In this document: piece after piece, positions 8,583 through 18,310 of the stretch
Layout of the letters: the number at the start of each line of letters is the position of its first letter
Position numbering within the stretch: the first letter of the stretch is position 1
From: Ruoffia halotolerans
Lineage (GTDB): Bacteria > Bacillota > Bacilli > Lactobacillales > Aerococcaceae
Reading direction: 5' to 3'
NCBI RefSeq assembly: GCF_014049385.1
Contig: NZ_JACAOA010000003.1
Coordinates: 1 to 64,000 of the forward strand
DNA: 64,000 nucleotides
The notes under the pieces: generated by a model
Told to the model about the DNA's origin: nothing
Databases searched by the model: none
The model's input: only the letters and a program-made list of their open reading frames with translations
Position numbers and translations under genes: made by a program

Positions 8583-8945
8583 TTATAGATGATCCTCTGT
8601 CCATTCTTTTAATACAACCGCATTATTATTGTCCTTATCTTTAGCTGCATATAACAAAGTTACAGGACCATCATCTAATTTTTCTTTGACCAAAGCTAGC
8701 CAAGAATTTTTCTCATCATGATTGTTCAACTCTTCTTCATATTTTTCTTTGAACCATGAGAATTTACCCTCTTCATGATCAAAGTCTTTACGTAAGTCTG
8801 ATGAAGGGGCCATGTCTTTAAACCACTCATCATGATGTAAGTCTTCTTTCTTAATGCCTCTTGGCCATAGACGGTCCACTAGTATGCGGTAACCATCTTG
8901 GTCTTTAGCATCATCATAAGCTCTTTTAATATGTATTTTCGCCAT
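8583..8945 (-). CDS. DUF488 family protein
   Basis: 120 aa, normal length for this small YeaO-like family. Signature blocks are IKRAYD near the N-terminus, YRILVDRLWPRGIKKEDL (residues 19-36), WFKDMAPSSDLRK and the late LLYAAKD. An AAGGAGGATTAT ribosome binding site supports the ATG. The function of the family is not established. It is monocistronic, with about 120 nt before the thrS terminator. Confidence 0.85.
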   Translation of the reverse strand: MAKIHIKRAYDDAKDQDGYRILVDRLWPRGIKKEDLHHDEWFKDMAPSSDLRKDFDHEEGKFSWFKEKYEEELNNHDEKNSWLALVKEKLDDGPVTLLYAAKDKDNNNAVVLKEWTEDHL

Positions 8946-9058
8946 AATATAATCCTCCTTAAGTTGTTTAAAGCTGTATATAATTAGCTTAGCGCTAACT
9001 TAAAGTAAAGTCACGAGATACGCAAATTGTGGACGGCACTTTAGTCCCTCATTTCATG

Positions 9059-9105
9059 CAAAAAAGCTCAACAATCATGGTCATAAACCACAACGGTTGA
9101 GCTGT
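9059..9105 (-). terminator. thrS terminator
   Basis: Minus-strand AGCTCAACCGTTGTGG and CCATGATTGTTGAGCT arms with a TTTTTT tail. Confidence 0.85.
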
Positions 9106-9125
9106 TCTGCTATTAACTATTCAAA

Positions 9126-11072
9126 TTATTCAGCATCACGACTTTTTGATGCGATATCCTTCTCAAGGTACTCAACAAACTCGTCGTAAGTCATTGTTTG
9201 AGAATCTTTAGAGCTGTATGGACGGATATTCACTGTGCCGTCTTCCACCTCTTGGTCTCCGATAACGATTTGGTATGGAACTTTAGACGTTTGAGCTTCA
9301 CGAATCTTGTAACCCAGTTTTTCATTACGTAAGTCCATCTCAACGCGGTAACCTTTCGCTCTTAAATCATGGTAAAGTTCTTCAATACGGTCACCATGCG
9401 CATCATTACTTACAGGTAATAATACGGCTTGAACGGGCGCTAACCATGTTGGGAATGCCCCTTTATACTCTTCGATTAAGTAAGCAACGAAACGTTCCAT
9501 TGTTGATACAACCCCACGGTGAATAACTACTGGACGGTGAGTATTTTGTCCATCTTCACCGACATATGTTAATTCAAAGCGTTCTGGTAATAAGAAGTCT
9601 AATTGAACCGTAGACATTGTTTCTTCAAGACCAATGGCTGTCTTGAATTGTACGTCTAATTTAGGTCCGTAGAAGGCAGCTTCGCCAATCGCTTCAAAAT
9701 ACTCTAGACCTAATTCGTCCATCGCTTCTTTTAACATTGCTTCTGCTTTTTCCCACATTAGATCGTCATCGAAGTATTTATCTTTATCTTCTGGATCGCG
9801 GTAGCTTAAGCGGAAGCGGTAATCAGTAATATTAAAGTCATTGTATACATCTTCAATTAATTTCAGTACGCGTTTGAATTCTTCTTTAATTTGGTCAGGA
9901 CGTACAAAGATATGTGCGTCGTTCAATGTCATCTCACGTACACGTTGTAATCCTGATAAGGCACCTGATTTTTCGTAACGGTGCATCATACCTAATTCTG
10001 CAATACGAATTGGTAATTCACGGTATGAATGAATATCATTTTTATAAATTAACATGTGATGTGGACAGTTCATTGGACGTAGGGCTAGCATTTCGCCGTC
10101 ACCCATGTCCATTAATGGGAACATGTCATCTTTATAGTGATCCCAGTGACCAGAAGTTTTATATAAATCTGATTTAGCCATGATTGGTGTATACACATGT
10201 TCATAACCTAAGTTAATTTCTTTATCCATAATGTAACGTTCAATGATACGACGGATTGTTGCCCCGTTTGGTAACCAGAATGGGAGACCTTGCCCAGCTT
10301 CTTGATTAATCATGAAGATGCCGAGTTCTTTACCTAACTTACGGTGGTCACGTTCTCTTGCTTCTTCACGTAAACGTAAGAATTCATCTAATTCATCTTG
10401 TTTGAAGAATGCAGTACCGTAAACACGTTGCATCATAGTGTTATCTGAATTCCCTCTCCAGTATGCACCAGCCAATGATAATAATTTAACCACTTTAATC
10501 TTACCTGTTGAAGGCATGTGTCCCCCGCGACACAAGTCAACGAATTCACCTTGTTGGTATACTGAGATTTCTTCATCTTCTGGAAGTTCTTTAATTAATT
10601 CTTGTTTGAAAGCATCATCTTTGAAGATTTCTAAGGCTTCTTCTCTAGAAACGACGCGACCAATAATGTCGTGGTTTTCTGAGATAATTTTCTTCATTTC
10701 TTTTTCTATCTTAGGTAAGTCTTCCTCAGTGATTGGATCTTCTTTATATGTATCGTAGTAGAATCCTGAGTCAATCGCTGGTCCTACACCAAATTGAATC
10801 CCTGGGTATAAACGAGTTAACGCATGTGCTAATAGATGTGCTGATGAGTGACGCATTAATTCTAAAGCTTCAGGGCTTTTGTTTGTGATAACTTCAATCG
10901 CACCATCTTTAGTAATCGGTGTATGGTAATCAATAATTTCCCCATCTAGTTTTCCTGCTAAGGCTGCTTTTTTAAGTGATTTACTAATTGAATCAGCAAC
11001 ATCAGCAATTGTAATACCTGCGTCAAATTCTTTTACATTTCCATCTGGAAACGTTAATTTAATTTTGTCCAT
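9126..11072 (-). CDS. thrS: threonyl-tRNA synthetase
   Basis: 648 aa starting MDKIKLTF at 11072, placed by AGAGGAG 7 nt upstream; the frame stays open further upstream into the leader terminator. It charges tRNA-Thr in the cytosol. Order: TGS domain (about 1-62), editing domain with [10 protein letters not shown] (about 73-82), class II catalytic core with RPMNCPHHM (zinc-binding Cys and His) and motif 2 [18 protein letters not shown], then the anticodon-binding domain from about residue 540. The transcript is controlled by the T-box leader immediately upstream. Confidence 0.97.
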   Translation of the reverse strand: MDKIKLTFPDGNVKEFDAGITIADVADSISKSLKKAALAGKLDGEIIDYHTPITKDGAIEVITNKSPEALELMRHSSAHLLAHALTRLYPGIQFGVGPAIDSGFYYDTYKEDPITEEDLPKIEKEMKKIISENHDIIGRVVSREEALEIFKDDAFKQELIKELPEDEEISVYQQGEFVDLCRGGHMPSTGKIKVVKLLSLAGAYWRGNSDNTMMQRVYGTAFFKQDELDEFLRLREEARERDHRKLGKELGIFMINQEAGQGLPFWLPNGATIRRIIERYIMDKEINLGYEHVYTPIMAKSDLYKTSGHWDHYKDDMFPLMDMGDGEMLALRPMNCPHHMLIYKNDIHSYRELPIRIAELGMMHRYEKSGALSGLQRVREMTLNDAHIFVRPDQIKEEFKRVLKLIEDVYNDFNITDYRFRLSYRDPEDKDKYFDDDLMWEKAEAMLKEAMDELGLEYFEAIGEAAFYGPKLDVQFKTAIGLEETMSTVQLDFLLPERFELTYVGEDGQNTHRPVVIHRGVVSTMERFVAYLIEEYKGAFPTWLAPVQAVLLPVSNDAHGDRIEELYHDLRAKGYRVEMDLRNEKLGYKIREAQTSKVPYQIVIGDQEVEDGTVNIRPYSSKDSQTMTYDEFVEYLEKDIASKSRDAE

Positions 11073-11418
11073 GACCATTCTCCTCTTTTTATAAAATATA
11101 CAAAAAAATCCCATTGACTGAGCGTATACTCAATCAATGGGACGTGAAATTTAATACGTGGTTCCACCCAATTTTTTCCATAGAGACACTAAATGAGTGT
11201 TCTATGAACTTTGTTCAAGCTTAACGGGCGTCTGCGTCTACTCCTAATATCGAAACCGAGTTCAGAGTAAAAGTATATGAAGGGGTCTTATATAAAGCAA
11301 TGTAGGATGTCGCACCAAATCATCCCTCTCTGAAAGCATTGAGTTTACAAAGTTGTCTTCATGTAAAGTCGTTTATTCATTTAAGGGCTTTTCACTTCCT
11401 AATGAAAGCAAAAGCTAT
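11073..11418 (-). promoter_or_regulatory. T-box riboswitch leader of thrS
   Basis: The minus strand carries the T-box core TGGGTGGAACCACG (11154-11170 region), followed by a terminator with ACGTCCCATTGATTGAG/CTCAGTCAATGGGA arms and TTTTTTTG (11100-11145). Upstream, stem I is visible with the distal GGATG..TTGGTGCGA..CATCC loop and a basal ATGAAG/CTTCAT pairing; just inside it ACC (11284-11286) is a plausible threonine specifier, tentatively assigned. A TTGTAA-N17-TATAAA promoter (11448-11453, 11425-11430) starts the leader. Uncharged tRNA-Thr should promote antitermination. Confidence 0.9.
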
Positions 11419-11456
11419 ATCATATTTATATCATGACTTTTGTTGAATTACAAGTC

Positions 11457-11660
11457 CTATTGTCGCTTACCAAACTGAGAAAGCGTCACCAAGCCAGCAC
11501 CTGTAATAAAAATACCCAGAAGCATTGGAAAGGCCAATTGTGTTTGTCCTTCTCTAAAATAATAGATGAATAGGACGATTACTTGAATGGCTAAGGCGAT
11601 TCCAAAATAAATCATGAGTAGCCGCTTTTGTTTGAGTTCTTCTTCAGGATTACGGTTCAA
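11457..11660 (-). CDS. small membrane protein downstream of dnaI
   Basis: 67 aa from TTG with a good AAGGAGGGATGAT site; it starts 11 nt after the dnaI stop. Charged N-terminus MNRNPEEELKQKR, then two membrane helices (about 14-32 and 40-58) and a basic end GKRQ. No family recognised. Co-transcription with dnaI suggests it is the last gene of the replication operon. Confidence 0.6.
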   Translation of the reverse strand: MNRNPEEELKQKRLLMIYFGIALAIQVIVLFIYYFREGQTQLAFPMLLGIFITGAGLVTLSQFGKRQ

Positions 11661-11671
11661 ATCATCCCTCC

Positions 11672-12601
11672 TTATCTATTTCTATGTCTTAAGTTCTCTC
11701 CTGTAAGAGAGACTTCTTTGGCTAGGTAACGAATTCTTTCCATAATTCGCTTCGCTTTAATTGTTTCGTTACCACCATCTCTTGAGTGAGCTAAGTGGCT
11801 TTCGATCTCTTTTAAGTTAAAGTTTGACGAGAAGAATGTCGGTAATGACTCCTTCATACGGTATTCAAGAATGGTCGTCAATACTTCATCACGTACCCAA
11901 ACGGTGTTAGCTTCAGCTCCGATGTCATCAATAATTAGGATATCGACCGACTTCACATCTGTTAACACTTGTTGTGTTGAGTTATCCGCAAAGGTTGATT
12001 TAATCTCCGTTGTAAAAGTTGGATAATGAATCATCGTCACACTTTTATTCAACTTCACCAGTGCATTAGCTAACGCACCCAGTAAATAAGTCTTACCTAC
12101 ACCGAATTCCCCAGAAATGTATAAACCTTGAGCACGGTGTGGGTTCTTCTTATACTCATCTAAAAAGCTAATCACTTCGGCTAAAAGCTGCTTACGCGAC
12201 TCAGTATTGGCATAATACTCAGTCAAGCTTGCTTCCCTAACGTCCGCAGACATCATTCGGTTGTCTAATAAACTTCTTTGTTGTTGCTTCTCTTTGTTGT
12301 CATAGTAGGCCTTCGTTGGTACATATGACACATCGATGTAATTATAATTTAAGAACAAAACTGGTTTAAAACCAGGGTTTTGTCCTTGTTCTCCTCTTCT
12401 TATTAGATCCATTTCCCGTGCGAATTCATTCAATTTAGAAAGCGAATTTTCAATCATTTCTTGAGAAATCGCGTCTTCATACTGGTCCACAAACGCTTTG
12501 ACATCGGGATGATTTAAGACATAATCGACGGTCGCTTTATAATCTGCTTGAAACTTTGGATCTCTCGTAAACCGAGTCAGTATTTGATTAATTTTTTGCA
12601 C
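11672..12601 (-). CDS. dnaI: primosomal protein DnaI (helicase loader)
   Basis: 309 aa from GTG, whose G is shared with the dnaB stop TAG, with GAAGGTGAT upstream. An N-terminal helical domain (1-120) is followed by an AAA+ ATPase: Walker A GEFGVGKTY (about residues 164-172), Walker B ILIIDDIGAE, arginine region near RIRYLAKEV. DnaI loads the replicative helicase at origins and at PriA-restarted forks. Overlap with dnaB fixes the operon. Confidence 0.92.
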   Translation of the reverse strand: MQKINQILTRFTRDPKFQADYKATVDYVLNHPDVKAFVDQYEDAISQEMIENSLSKLNEFAREMDLIRRGEQGQNPGFKPVLFLNYNYIDVSYVPTKAYYDNKEKQQQRSLLDNRMMSADVREASLTEYYANTESRKQLLAEVISFLDEYKKNPHRAQGLYISGEFGVGKTYLLGALANALVKLNKSVTMIHYPTFTTEIKSTFADNSTQQVLTDVKSVDILIIDDIGAEANTVWVRDEVLTTILEYRMKESLPTFFSSNFNLKEIESHLAHSRDGGNETIKAKRIMERIRYLAKEVSLTGENLRHRNR

Positions 12602-14052
12602 TATGAATCACCTTCTTCCCCTATTAACTCATTCAGACGCTTACGCATCTCATCTTCACTATATTGCGGTTGAGATGCAGTTTGAGGAGTCGCTTGTTGT
12701 TGCTCGGACTGTTCGTTATCCTTCATCCAAGATGGAATAATCTCTTGATGTTGGGATTGTCCGCGTTTCTTGTAATTCGAACGGTTTTCTCTTTGCTTCT
12801 GTTCGATTGCTTTCTTCTTACGTTGTTCTTTCACATATTGCATCGCTTTAGGGATATTCGTTAATTCCTCTTGTTCCCATTCACTCGCTACACGTTGCAA
12901 TTCGCCTTTATAAATATTCGGTCTGTCGTTAATCACTAAAAGATAGTAGATTAAAAAGTTCACAACATGTTCGTTTAAACGTGTTTTTTCTGCTAAATCT
13001 CTAATATAAAAATGCTCTGAATCGGTTGTGAAAGTTTTCTTCGCTTGCTTCATCTTATTCAAGAATGCATCACTCGGCATTTGTTCACACGAAATCACCA
13101 ATTGAACCGCTCCTGGCGCTAATTCCGGATGTTGCGCTTTTAATTGTTGTCTGCGGTCTTCTACTTCGGCTTTCGTATACATTCGAGACGTTCGGTTCGA
13201 CTTCGTCCTTGGCTCAAGTTGGTCTTGTTGCAAATTCGATTGCCAATTCGATTCAGCTTTTTTATTTTGTCTTTGAGCAATTTTCTTCAAGTCATTTAAA
13301 TTTACATTTCCGGTAGTTTTATCCATAGCTAAGTATACTAGATTAGCTAACTCGCTTTCTGAGTTGCCGTAAATATCATGGATTGCATAAATCTGTTCTT
13401 TCAATTCTTCAGTTAATTCTGAATGGTTTATTCCTTCAGAAATTACATAAGAAATAAAGCGACTATATTCTAAACCTGGTGCATAATTATGCACTTTATC
13501 TGGTTGTTCGTCAATAACTTTTGTAGCAGCTGCATCGACTTGAATAGGATATAACGCCTTTTGAAAGGTGGATGTCTCTTCAGCATAACGATCCTCATCA
13601 ATCGCTTCTACAGTTAAAAGTGTTGTTAACTCTTCGTAGTCTTTCTCGCCCAGTTGATTTAATAAAGCTGTACTTAATAAAGCATCTTGGAAAAAGGCTT
13701 GATTGAGTAGGGGCAATTTTAAATCATAGAGAATTGTTTGGTGAATGGGATTCGAATTTGACTTCATATCGCGATATGTTCGTATTAAACCGACGGCCTC
13801 GAGTTTAATCCGTGCTTCGTTCAATTCTTTAATACCAATGTTCAAGTGAAGTAGTAAAATTTGATGCCGTAATGATCTGCGACTATCCAAGTGAACAGTT
13901 GTTGGCATTGACATTAACGTTAAGTATAGACCAATACTTTCTGGACCGATAATTGGTTGATATAAATGAGTTAAACTTTCTAGATAATTAGCTGAAATAT
14001 CTGCTTGCCCTTTTAAAACAAAGGGTTGAAGCGGATTAATGGTTAGGCTCAT
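12601..14052 (-). CDS. dnaB: replication initiation and membrane attachment protein DnaB
   Basis: 483 aa taken from ATG 14052 (MSLTINPL), with GAGGAAGG upstream inside nrdR; the two genes overlap by 17 nt in different frames. It contains the DnaB/DnaD architecture: an N-terminal winged-helix region (PIIGPESIGLYLTLMS), a middle DnaD-like domain, and a C-terminal DnaB_2 domain near residues 320-410. A Gln/Lys-rich linker then leads to YSEDEMRKRLNELIGEE. It acts with DnaD and DnaI in primosome assembly of Bacilli. Confidence 0.92.
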   Translation of the reverse strand: MSLTINPLQPFVLKGQADISANYLESLTHLYQPIIGPESIGLYLTLMSMPTTVHLDSRRSLRHQILLLHLNIGIKELNEARIKLEAVGLIRTYRDMKSNSNPIHQTILYDLKLPLLNQAFFQDALLSTALLNQLGEKDYEELTTLLTVEAIDEDRYAEETSTFQKALYPIQVDAAATKVIDEQPDKVHNYAPGLEYSRFISYVISEGINHSELTEELKEQIYAIHDIYGNSESELANLVYLAMDKTTGNVNLNDLKKIAQRQNKKAESNWQSNLQQDQLEPRTKSNRTSRMYTKAEVEDRRQQLKAQHPELAPGAVQLVISCEQMPSDAFLNKMKQAKKTFTTDSEHFYIRDLAEKTRLNEHVVNFLIYYLLVINDRPNIYKGELQRVASEWEQEELTNIPKAMQYVKEQRKKKAIEQKQRENRSNYKKRGQSQHQEIIPSWMKDNEQSEQQQATPQTASQPQYSEDEMRKRLNELIGEEGDS

Positions 14053-14536
14053 CTTGATCTTGACCTTCCTCAATCTGTGATCCATGCTTACCTGCCATAG
14101 ATTCTAATTCTTTCATGAAACTCTCACGCGATTGGAATTCACGGTAGACACTTGCAAAGCGAATGTAGGCAACCTCATCCAATTCCATAAGAAGAGGCAT
14201 GACATATTCCCCAATACGGCTTGTCTCAATCTCTTGGTCAGCGTCATCTCGAATGGATTCTTCCACTTGATTCACAAGTTCATTCATCTGCTCCACCGCA
14301 ATCGGCCGTTTTTCAGCACTTCGAACAATGCCTCGCATTAATTTATCTCGATTAAATTCTTCACGCGTACCATCGCGTTTTACTACTAGTAATGGTGATT
14401 GCTCGATTCGCTCATGAGTATTGAAGCGAAAGCCACACTCTAAACATTCTCTTCTTCGACGAATGGATTGACCCTCTTCTGCCGGACGTGAGTCAATCAC
14501 TTTGGATGACTGACCCTGACATTTAGGACATTGCAT
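14036..14536 (-). CDS. nrdR: transcriptional repressor NrdR
   Basis: 166 aa, about 10-15 residues longer than most. A zinc ribbon CPKCQGQ..ECLECGFRF (Cys3, Cys6, Cys31, Cys34) is followed by an ATP-cone (residues about 46-136, VVKRDGTREEFNRDKLMRG). NrdR represses ribonucleotide reductase genes according to the nucleotide pool. The extra C-terminal tail GKHGSQIEEGQDQDEPNH overlaps the dnaB start signals. AAGGAGG upstream. Fits the usual coaE-nrdR-dnaB order. Confidence 0.95.
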   Translation of the reverse strand: MQCPKCQGQSSKVIDSRPAEEGQSIRRRRECLECGFRFNTHERIEQSPLLVVKRDGTREEFNRDKLMRGIVRSAEKRPIAVEQMNELVNQVEESIRDDADQEIETSRIGEYVMPLLMELDEVAYIRFASVYREFQSRESFMKELESMAGKHGSQIEEGQDQDEPNH

Positions 14537-14557
14537 TGTACATACCTCCTTAAGTAA

Positions 14558-15154
14558 TTACTTGTTATTCTCTGCTTTTAATAGCTGATCGATTTGTTTA
14601 TAAGTCTCTTCAGGTGTGTTTGAATTATCAATCACGATTTCGCTCCATTTGGCCTTATCTTCAATCGATATTTGATTGCTAATAAGTTGGCGTGCATCTT
14701 CTTCACCCAGTAGATTCCGCTTCATTAAGCGTTCTAATTGAATGTCTGGGGAGACGTATACAAGCCAGACGGCATCCGTTGGAATATCAATATCCACTTC
14801 ATAATACAAAGGAATATCCACAAAGATCAGTGAATGGCCTTCTTCTTTATAAGCTTTCATTCTCTTTTTGGATTCTTTAGAAATTAACGGATGTAAAATC
14901 TGATTGAGTTTCTCTTTACTCGCTGCATCATTAAACACAATATTGCTTAAAGCTTTTCTGTTTAACGTTCCATCTGCTTGGATAATATCTTCACCGAAAT
15001 TTTCTTTCAGACGCTCTAAGCCGACCGTGCCTTTTTCAACCACAATACGACTAATAATATCTGTATCAATCACTGGATACCCTTGTTGAATTAAATACTT
15101 TGAAACCGTGGATTTCCCAGTAGCGATACTTCCTGTTATAGCAATAGCTTTCAT
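14558..15154 (-). CDS. coaE: dephospho-CoA kinase
   Basis: 198 aa from ATG 15154 (MKAIAITGSIATGKSTV) with AGGAGATAAACG upstream; the frame extends 13 codons further up into mutM's end without a better signal. P-loop GSIATGKST at residues 8-16; other CoaE blocks are DTDIISRIVVEKG and HPLISKESKKRM, plus VDIPLYYE. It catalyses the last step of coenzyme A synthesis. It begins 14 nt after mutM ends. Confidence 0.94.
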   Translation of the reverse strand: MKAIAITGSIATGKSTVSKYLIQQGYPVIDTDIISRIVVEKGTVGLERLKENFGEDIIQADGTLNRKALSNIVFNDAASKEKLNQILHPLISKESKKRMKAYKEEGHSLIFVDIPLYYEVDIDIPTDAVWLVYVSPDIQLERLMKRNLLGEEDARQLISNQISIEDKAKWSEIVIDNSNTPEETYKQIDQLLKAENNK

Positions 15155-15168
15155 ACGTTTATCTCCTG

Positions 15169-16005
15169 TTATAATCTTTGGCAAACGGGACAAAAGTGCG
15201 TCCCTCTTTGGGCTACGCGTATTTTCTCAATGGGAGTTTGGCACCGTACACAAGGCTCACCGGTCTTACCATATACTTTTAGTTCGTTCTGATAGCGCCC
15301 TGCTTCTCCAACAGTATTGCGGTAACTTCGAATCGTTGATCCACCCAGTTCCACTGCTTTACTCATTATATTAATTATAGCATGATACAAGGTATTGATC
15401 TGTTTATCTGATAGTTGGGATCCGGCTGTTTGTGGGTGAATCTGCGCTTCGAATAGGACTTCATCCACATAAATATTTCCTAAGCCAGTTACTATCTTTT
15501 GTGATAACAAAGCTGTTTTGATAGGTTGCTTTGACTTCTCTAATTGATCTTTGAAGTCCTCTAAATGAAACTCTGCTTCCGTTGGTTCTGGACCAATCTT
15601 TCGTTCGGCAAAGAATGCTTCAATTAAATATTTTGGAACATACTCCATTCTACCAAATTTCCGTACATCATTATAATGTAATTGGCTCTTATCATGAAAC
15701 TCAATGATGACATGCGTATGTTTGTCTTTTGTTAGTGGTACTTCCTCTTCTGGAAAATAAAAATACTTTCCTTCCATCCGCAAATGAGACACTAAGTAAC
15801 TATCAGAAAAACGGAATAATAAGTATTTACCTCGTCTGTCCACCGATAATATGGTCTCATCAATTAAGGGTTGAAGGACACTTGGATTCTCTTCAAATTG
15901 AACAACCATTCGCTTCCAAAAGACGGTAATATTTTTAATTTTTTTACCTTTGACTAGTTTGTCTAAACCTTTTCGATTTACTTCAACTTCCGGTAACTCG
16001 GGCAT
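15169..16005 (-). CDS. mutM: formamidopyrimidine-DNA glycosylase
   Basis: 278 aa, full length. N-terminal MPELPEVEV supplies the catalytic Pro2 and Glu3; the beta-F finger lysine region is RRGKYL (residues 57-62); the helix-two-turn-helix contains GLGNIYVDE; the C-terminal zinc finger is CVRCQ..CPVCQ. It excises 8-oxoguanine and other oxidised purines, relevant in an H2O2-producing cell. AGAGGTG upstream of ATG. First gene of the mutM-coaE-nrdR-dnaB-dnaI run. Confidence 0.95.
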   Translation of the reverse strand: MPELPEVEVNRKGLDKLVKGKKIKNITVFWKRMVVQFEENPSVLQPLIDETILSVDRRGKYLLFRFSDSYLVSHLRMEGKYFYFPEEEVPLTKDKHTHVIIEFHDKSQLHYNDVRKFGRMEYVPKYLIEAFFAERKIGPEPTEAEFHLEDFKDQLEKSKQPIKTALLSQKIVTGLGNIYVDEVLFEAQIHPQTAGSQLSDKQINTLYHAIINIMSKAVELGGSTIRSYRNTVGEAGRYQNELKVYGKTGEPCVRCQTPIEKIRVAQRGTHFCPVCQRL

Positions 16006-16077
16006 GCAAGCACCTCTTTCTACATATGATAATTATAACAAAATTTCTATATACTTTGGACATAAAATACCGAATAA

Positions 16078-16109
16078 TATTAAAATACCCAAATGCTTTC
16101 ACATTTGGG
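16078..16109 (-). terminator. terminator of opuC-type operon
   Basis: CCCAAATG/CATTTGGG stem followed on the minus strand by TATTTTAATATT. Confidence 0.6.
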
Positions 16110-16143
16110 AATCATCGAGTCATTTCAGAATTTTATAAACAAA

Positions 16144-16776
16144 TTAACCTCCCAATTCATAATTTCTTAACGCAAATTTCTCAATTTGTATTAAGATAAA
16201 GTTGCACGCAATACATAATAAAACCGTCAAAATCATTCCCCAAAGAATTTGAACCATGTCTTGTGTTCTTAAACCTGAGAAGAGAATCGTTCCCAAGCCT
16301 CCAGCATTAATTGTCGCACCAATGGTCGCAATTCCGATACTCGAAGTCATGGCAAGTCGAATCCCAGTAAAGATTGCTTTAGAAGAAAGTGGCAGGTAGA
16401 TTCGAAAGAATAATTCTTTATCCGTCATTCCCATCCCGATAGCTGCTTCCACAATCATAGGGTCTATTTCTTGAATTCCTGTACTAAAGGTTCGCAGCAA
16501 AATATATTCACAGTACAAAGTGAGGACAATCATTGCTGTATATGCACCTAGGCCTGTGACAGGAATTAAAAGCGCAAACAAAGCATAACTTGGAACGGAA
16601 TATAAAGCTGAGAAAAAGTAAGTCAGTCGCTTTAACCATCTTTGGTTATGAATTAAAGTGTAGATAATCACGCCAGCAATCGCAATGGCGATGAGTAACG
16701 AGATCGTCACAAGTTGCAGATGGGTCACAGTCGCATCAATAAGACGGTCACTATATCGAACTAAGTAATCGATCAT
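16144..16776 (-). CDS. osmoprotectant ABC transporter permease (OpuCD-like)
   Basis: 210 aa with about five to six membrane helices. The EAA-type cytoplasmic loop (VEAAIGMGMTDKELFFRIYLPLSSKAIFTGIRLA, about residues 107-140) is typical of glycine betaine/carnitine/choline permeases. ATIGAGGLGTILFSGL-type sequence (here ATIGATINAGGLGTILFSGL) supports the subfamily. It overlaps the ATPase gene by 4 nt and is the second permease of the cluster. Confidence 0.88.
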   Translation of the reverse strand: MIDYLVRYSDRLIDATVTHLQLVTISLLIAIAIAGVIIYTLIHNQRWLKRLTYFFSALYSVPSYALFALLIPVTGLGAYTAMIVLTLYCEYILLRTFSTGIQEIDPMIVEAAIGMGMTDKELFFRIYLPLSSKAIFTGIRLAMTSSIGIATIGATINAGGLGTILFSGLRTQDMVQILWGMILTVLLCIACNFILIQIEKFALRNYELGG

Positions 16777-17540
16777 ATTAACTCACTCCATAATGATTCT
16801 TCTTCGCGAACCGTATCTAATAAACTATTCACGAATGCACCTTTTGGATTTTTTATAATATTTTGAGGTGTATCATATTGTTCAATGCGTCCTTTATCCA
16901 TAATCATCACCCGGTCGCCGAGTAAGAAGGCTTCATTGATGTCATGTGTAACGAATAGGAATGTTTTACTGTCTAATTCTGCATGGATTGCTTTAATTTG
17001 TGACTGCAATTCTTTACGGGTAATCGCATCAACAGAACCAAAAGGCTCGTCCAACAACATAATTTGAGGATTGGCTGCGAGTGCACGTGCCACGCCAATA
17101 CGCTGTTGTTGACCACCGGATAATTGCTTAGGATATCGGTGTGCATATTCGGAATACGGCAATTGAATTAAAGCCATTAATTCAGTCACGCGTTCTTTAA
17201 TCTTTTCTGGTTCCCAGCCAAGTAACTCTGGCACGGTAGCGATATTCTTTTCAATCGTAATGTGTGGGAAAAGTCCGATTTGTTGAACAACATAGCCGAT
17301 TTGTCGGCGTAATTCGATTAAATCATACTCTTTAATTTCTTTATCATTGATTTCAATTTGACCACTGTTTGGTTCGATCAAGCGGTTGACCATTTTTAAA
17401 GTCGTTGTCTTACCTGACCCAGATGAGCCAAGAATCGTTATGAATTGACCTTCTTCGATATCAAAAGACAAGTCTTTGATGATTTCTTTGTTACCAAAAG
17501 ATTTGTTGATGTTTCTGAATTTTATCTTAGTCTTAGCCAT
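16773..17540 (-). CDS. osmoprotectant ABC transporter ATP-binding protein (OpuCA-like, no CBS)
   Basis: 255 aa. Walker A GSSGSGKTT (about 37-45), Q-loop YVVQQIGLFPH, signature LSGGQQQRIG, Walker B IMLLDEPFGSVD and switch VTHD are intact. OpuCA-type proteins usually run to about 380 aa with tandem CBS domains that sense ionic strength; this one stops after the ATPase core, so osmotic gating by CBS is absent. It overlaps both neighbouring permease genes (8 and 4 nt). Confidence 0.88.
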   Translation of the reverse strand: MAKTKIKFRNINKSFGNKEIIKDLSFDIEEGQFITILGSSGSGKTTTLKMVNRLIEPNSGQIEINDKEIKEYDLIELRRQIGYVVQQIGLFPHITIEKNIATVPELLGWEPEKIKERVTELMALIQLPYSEYAHRYPKQLSGGQQQRIGVARALAANPQIMLLDEPFGSVDAITRKELQSQIKAIHAELDSKTFLFVTHDINEAFLLGDRVMIMDKGRIEQYDTPQNIIKNPKGAFVNSLLDTVREEESLWSELI

Positions 17541-18168
17541 GGTTCTCCCCCACTTTCTCTATTAATAAATCCATTAAAGCCATACTTAATAGTGATAATA
17601 ATGCCACCGTTCCCCCACCGATGACTAATAAATCCATTCGGTAAAGTCCTAATCCAGTAAAGATTAACGTTCCCAGTCCTCCAGCTCCGATATAGGTTGC
17701 TAAAGTTGCACTGGCAATAATTTCAACTAAGGCTAGTTTAATTCCATTTAAAATGTAAGGCGCCGCAAGTGGAAATTCAATTCGGTTACGTAATTGCTTC
17801 TGGTTCATCCCAATGCCCCGAGCCACTTCTAAAGTGATCGCCGGAATTTCATTAAAGCCAAGAATCGTATTCATAATAATTGGCGGAATGGCTAGAAACG
17901 TTAACGCAATCAGTGCCGGTAATTCTCCCACCCCTATGATTGGTATTAAGATGAATAGCACCGCTAGACTCGGTATAATACGCAGTAATTGCGAAGACGT
18001 GGTTAAGACCTCACCTACCTTCTTATTTCGGTAACTAAAATAACCTAAGGGTATGCCGATACATATCGCAATAATTAAGGCTATTAGACTTAGTTTAATA
18101 TGTTGGACCAAGTATCCGGTGAACTCACTAGCGTCTGTTTGAAAGTATTCAATGATTTGTTTAAGCAA
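17533..18168 (-). CDS. osmoprotectant ABC transporter permease (OpuCB-like)
   Basis: 211 aa from TTG 18168, chosen because GGAGGGAATTGC stands immediately upstream; the frame is open 11 codons further. Five to six membrane helices; the EAA loop reads LEVARGIGMNQKQLRNRIEFPLAAPYIL; ATYIGAGGLGTLIFTGLG is the usual family block. It pairs with the permease at 16144. Substrate (betaine, carnitine, choline or similar) cannot be told. Confidence 0.88.
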   Translation of the reverse strand: MLKQIIEYFQTDASEFTGYLVQHIKLSLIALIIAICIGIPLGYFSYRNKKVGEVLTTSSQLLRIIPSLAVLFILIPIIGVGELPALIALTFLAIPPIIMNTILGFNEIPAITLEVARGIGMNQKQLRNRIEFPLAAPYILNGIKLALVEIIASATLATYIGAGGLGTLIFTGLGLYRMDLLVIGGGTVALLSLLSMALMDLLIEKVGENHG

Positions 18169-18254
18169 GCAATTCCCTCCAATTCTAATTTGTTGTCGCA
18201 TCTTCTGTATAGTTTACATGATTTAGACACTTTTCCCAAAATATTTGTTTCCAA

Positions 18255-18293
18255 TAAAAATACGCAAGTAGAGAGCTTTCTTCTACTCGCGTA
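18255..18293 (-). terminator. hairpin between binding-protein and permease genes
   Basis: TACGCGAGTAGA/TCTACTTGCGTA stem with TTTTTATTGG tail on the minus strand. It probably attenuates, so the binding protein is made in excess over the membrane parts; it cannot be a full stop because no other promoter is visible for the next gene. Confidence 0.65.
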
Positions 18294-18310
18294 AAATTTG
18301 TGTGCTTAGT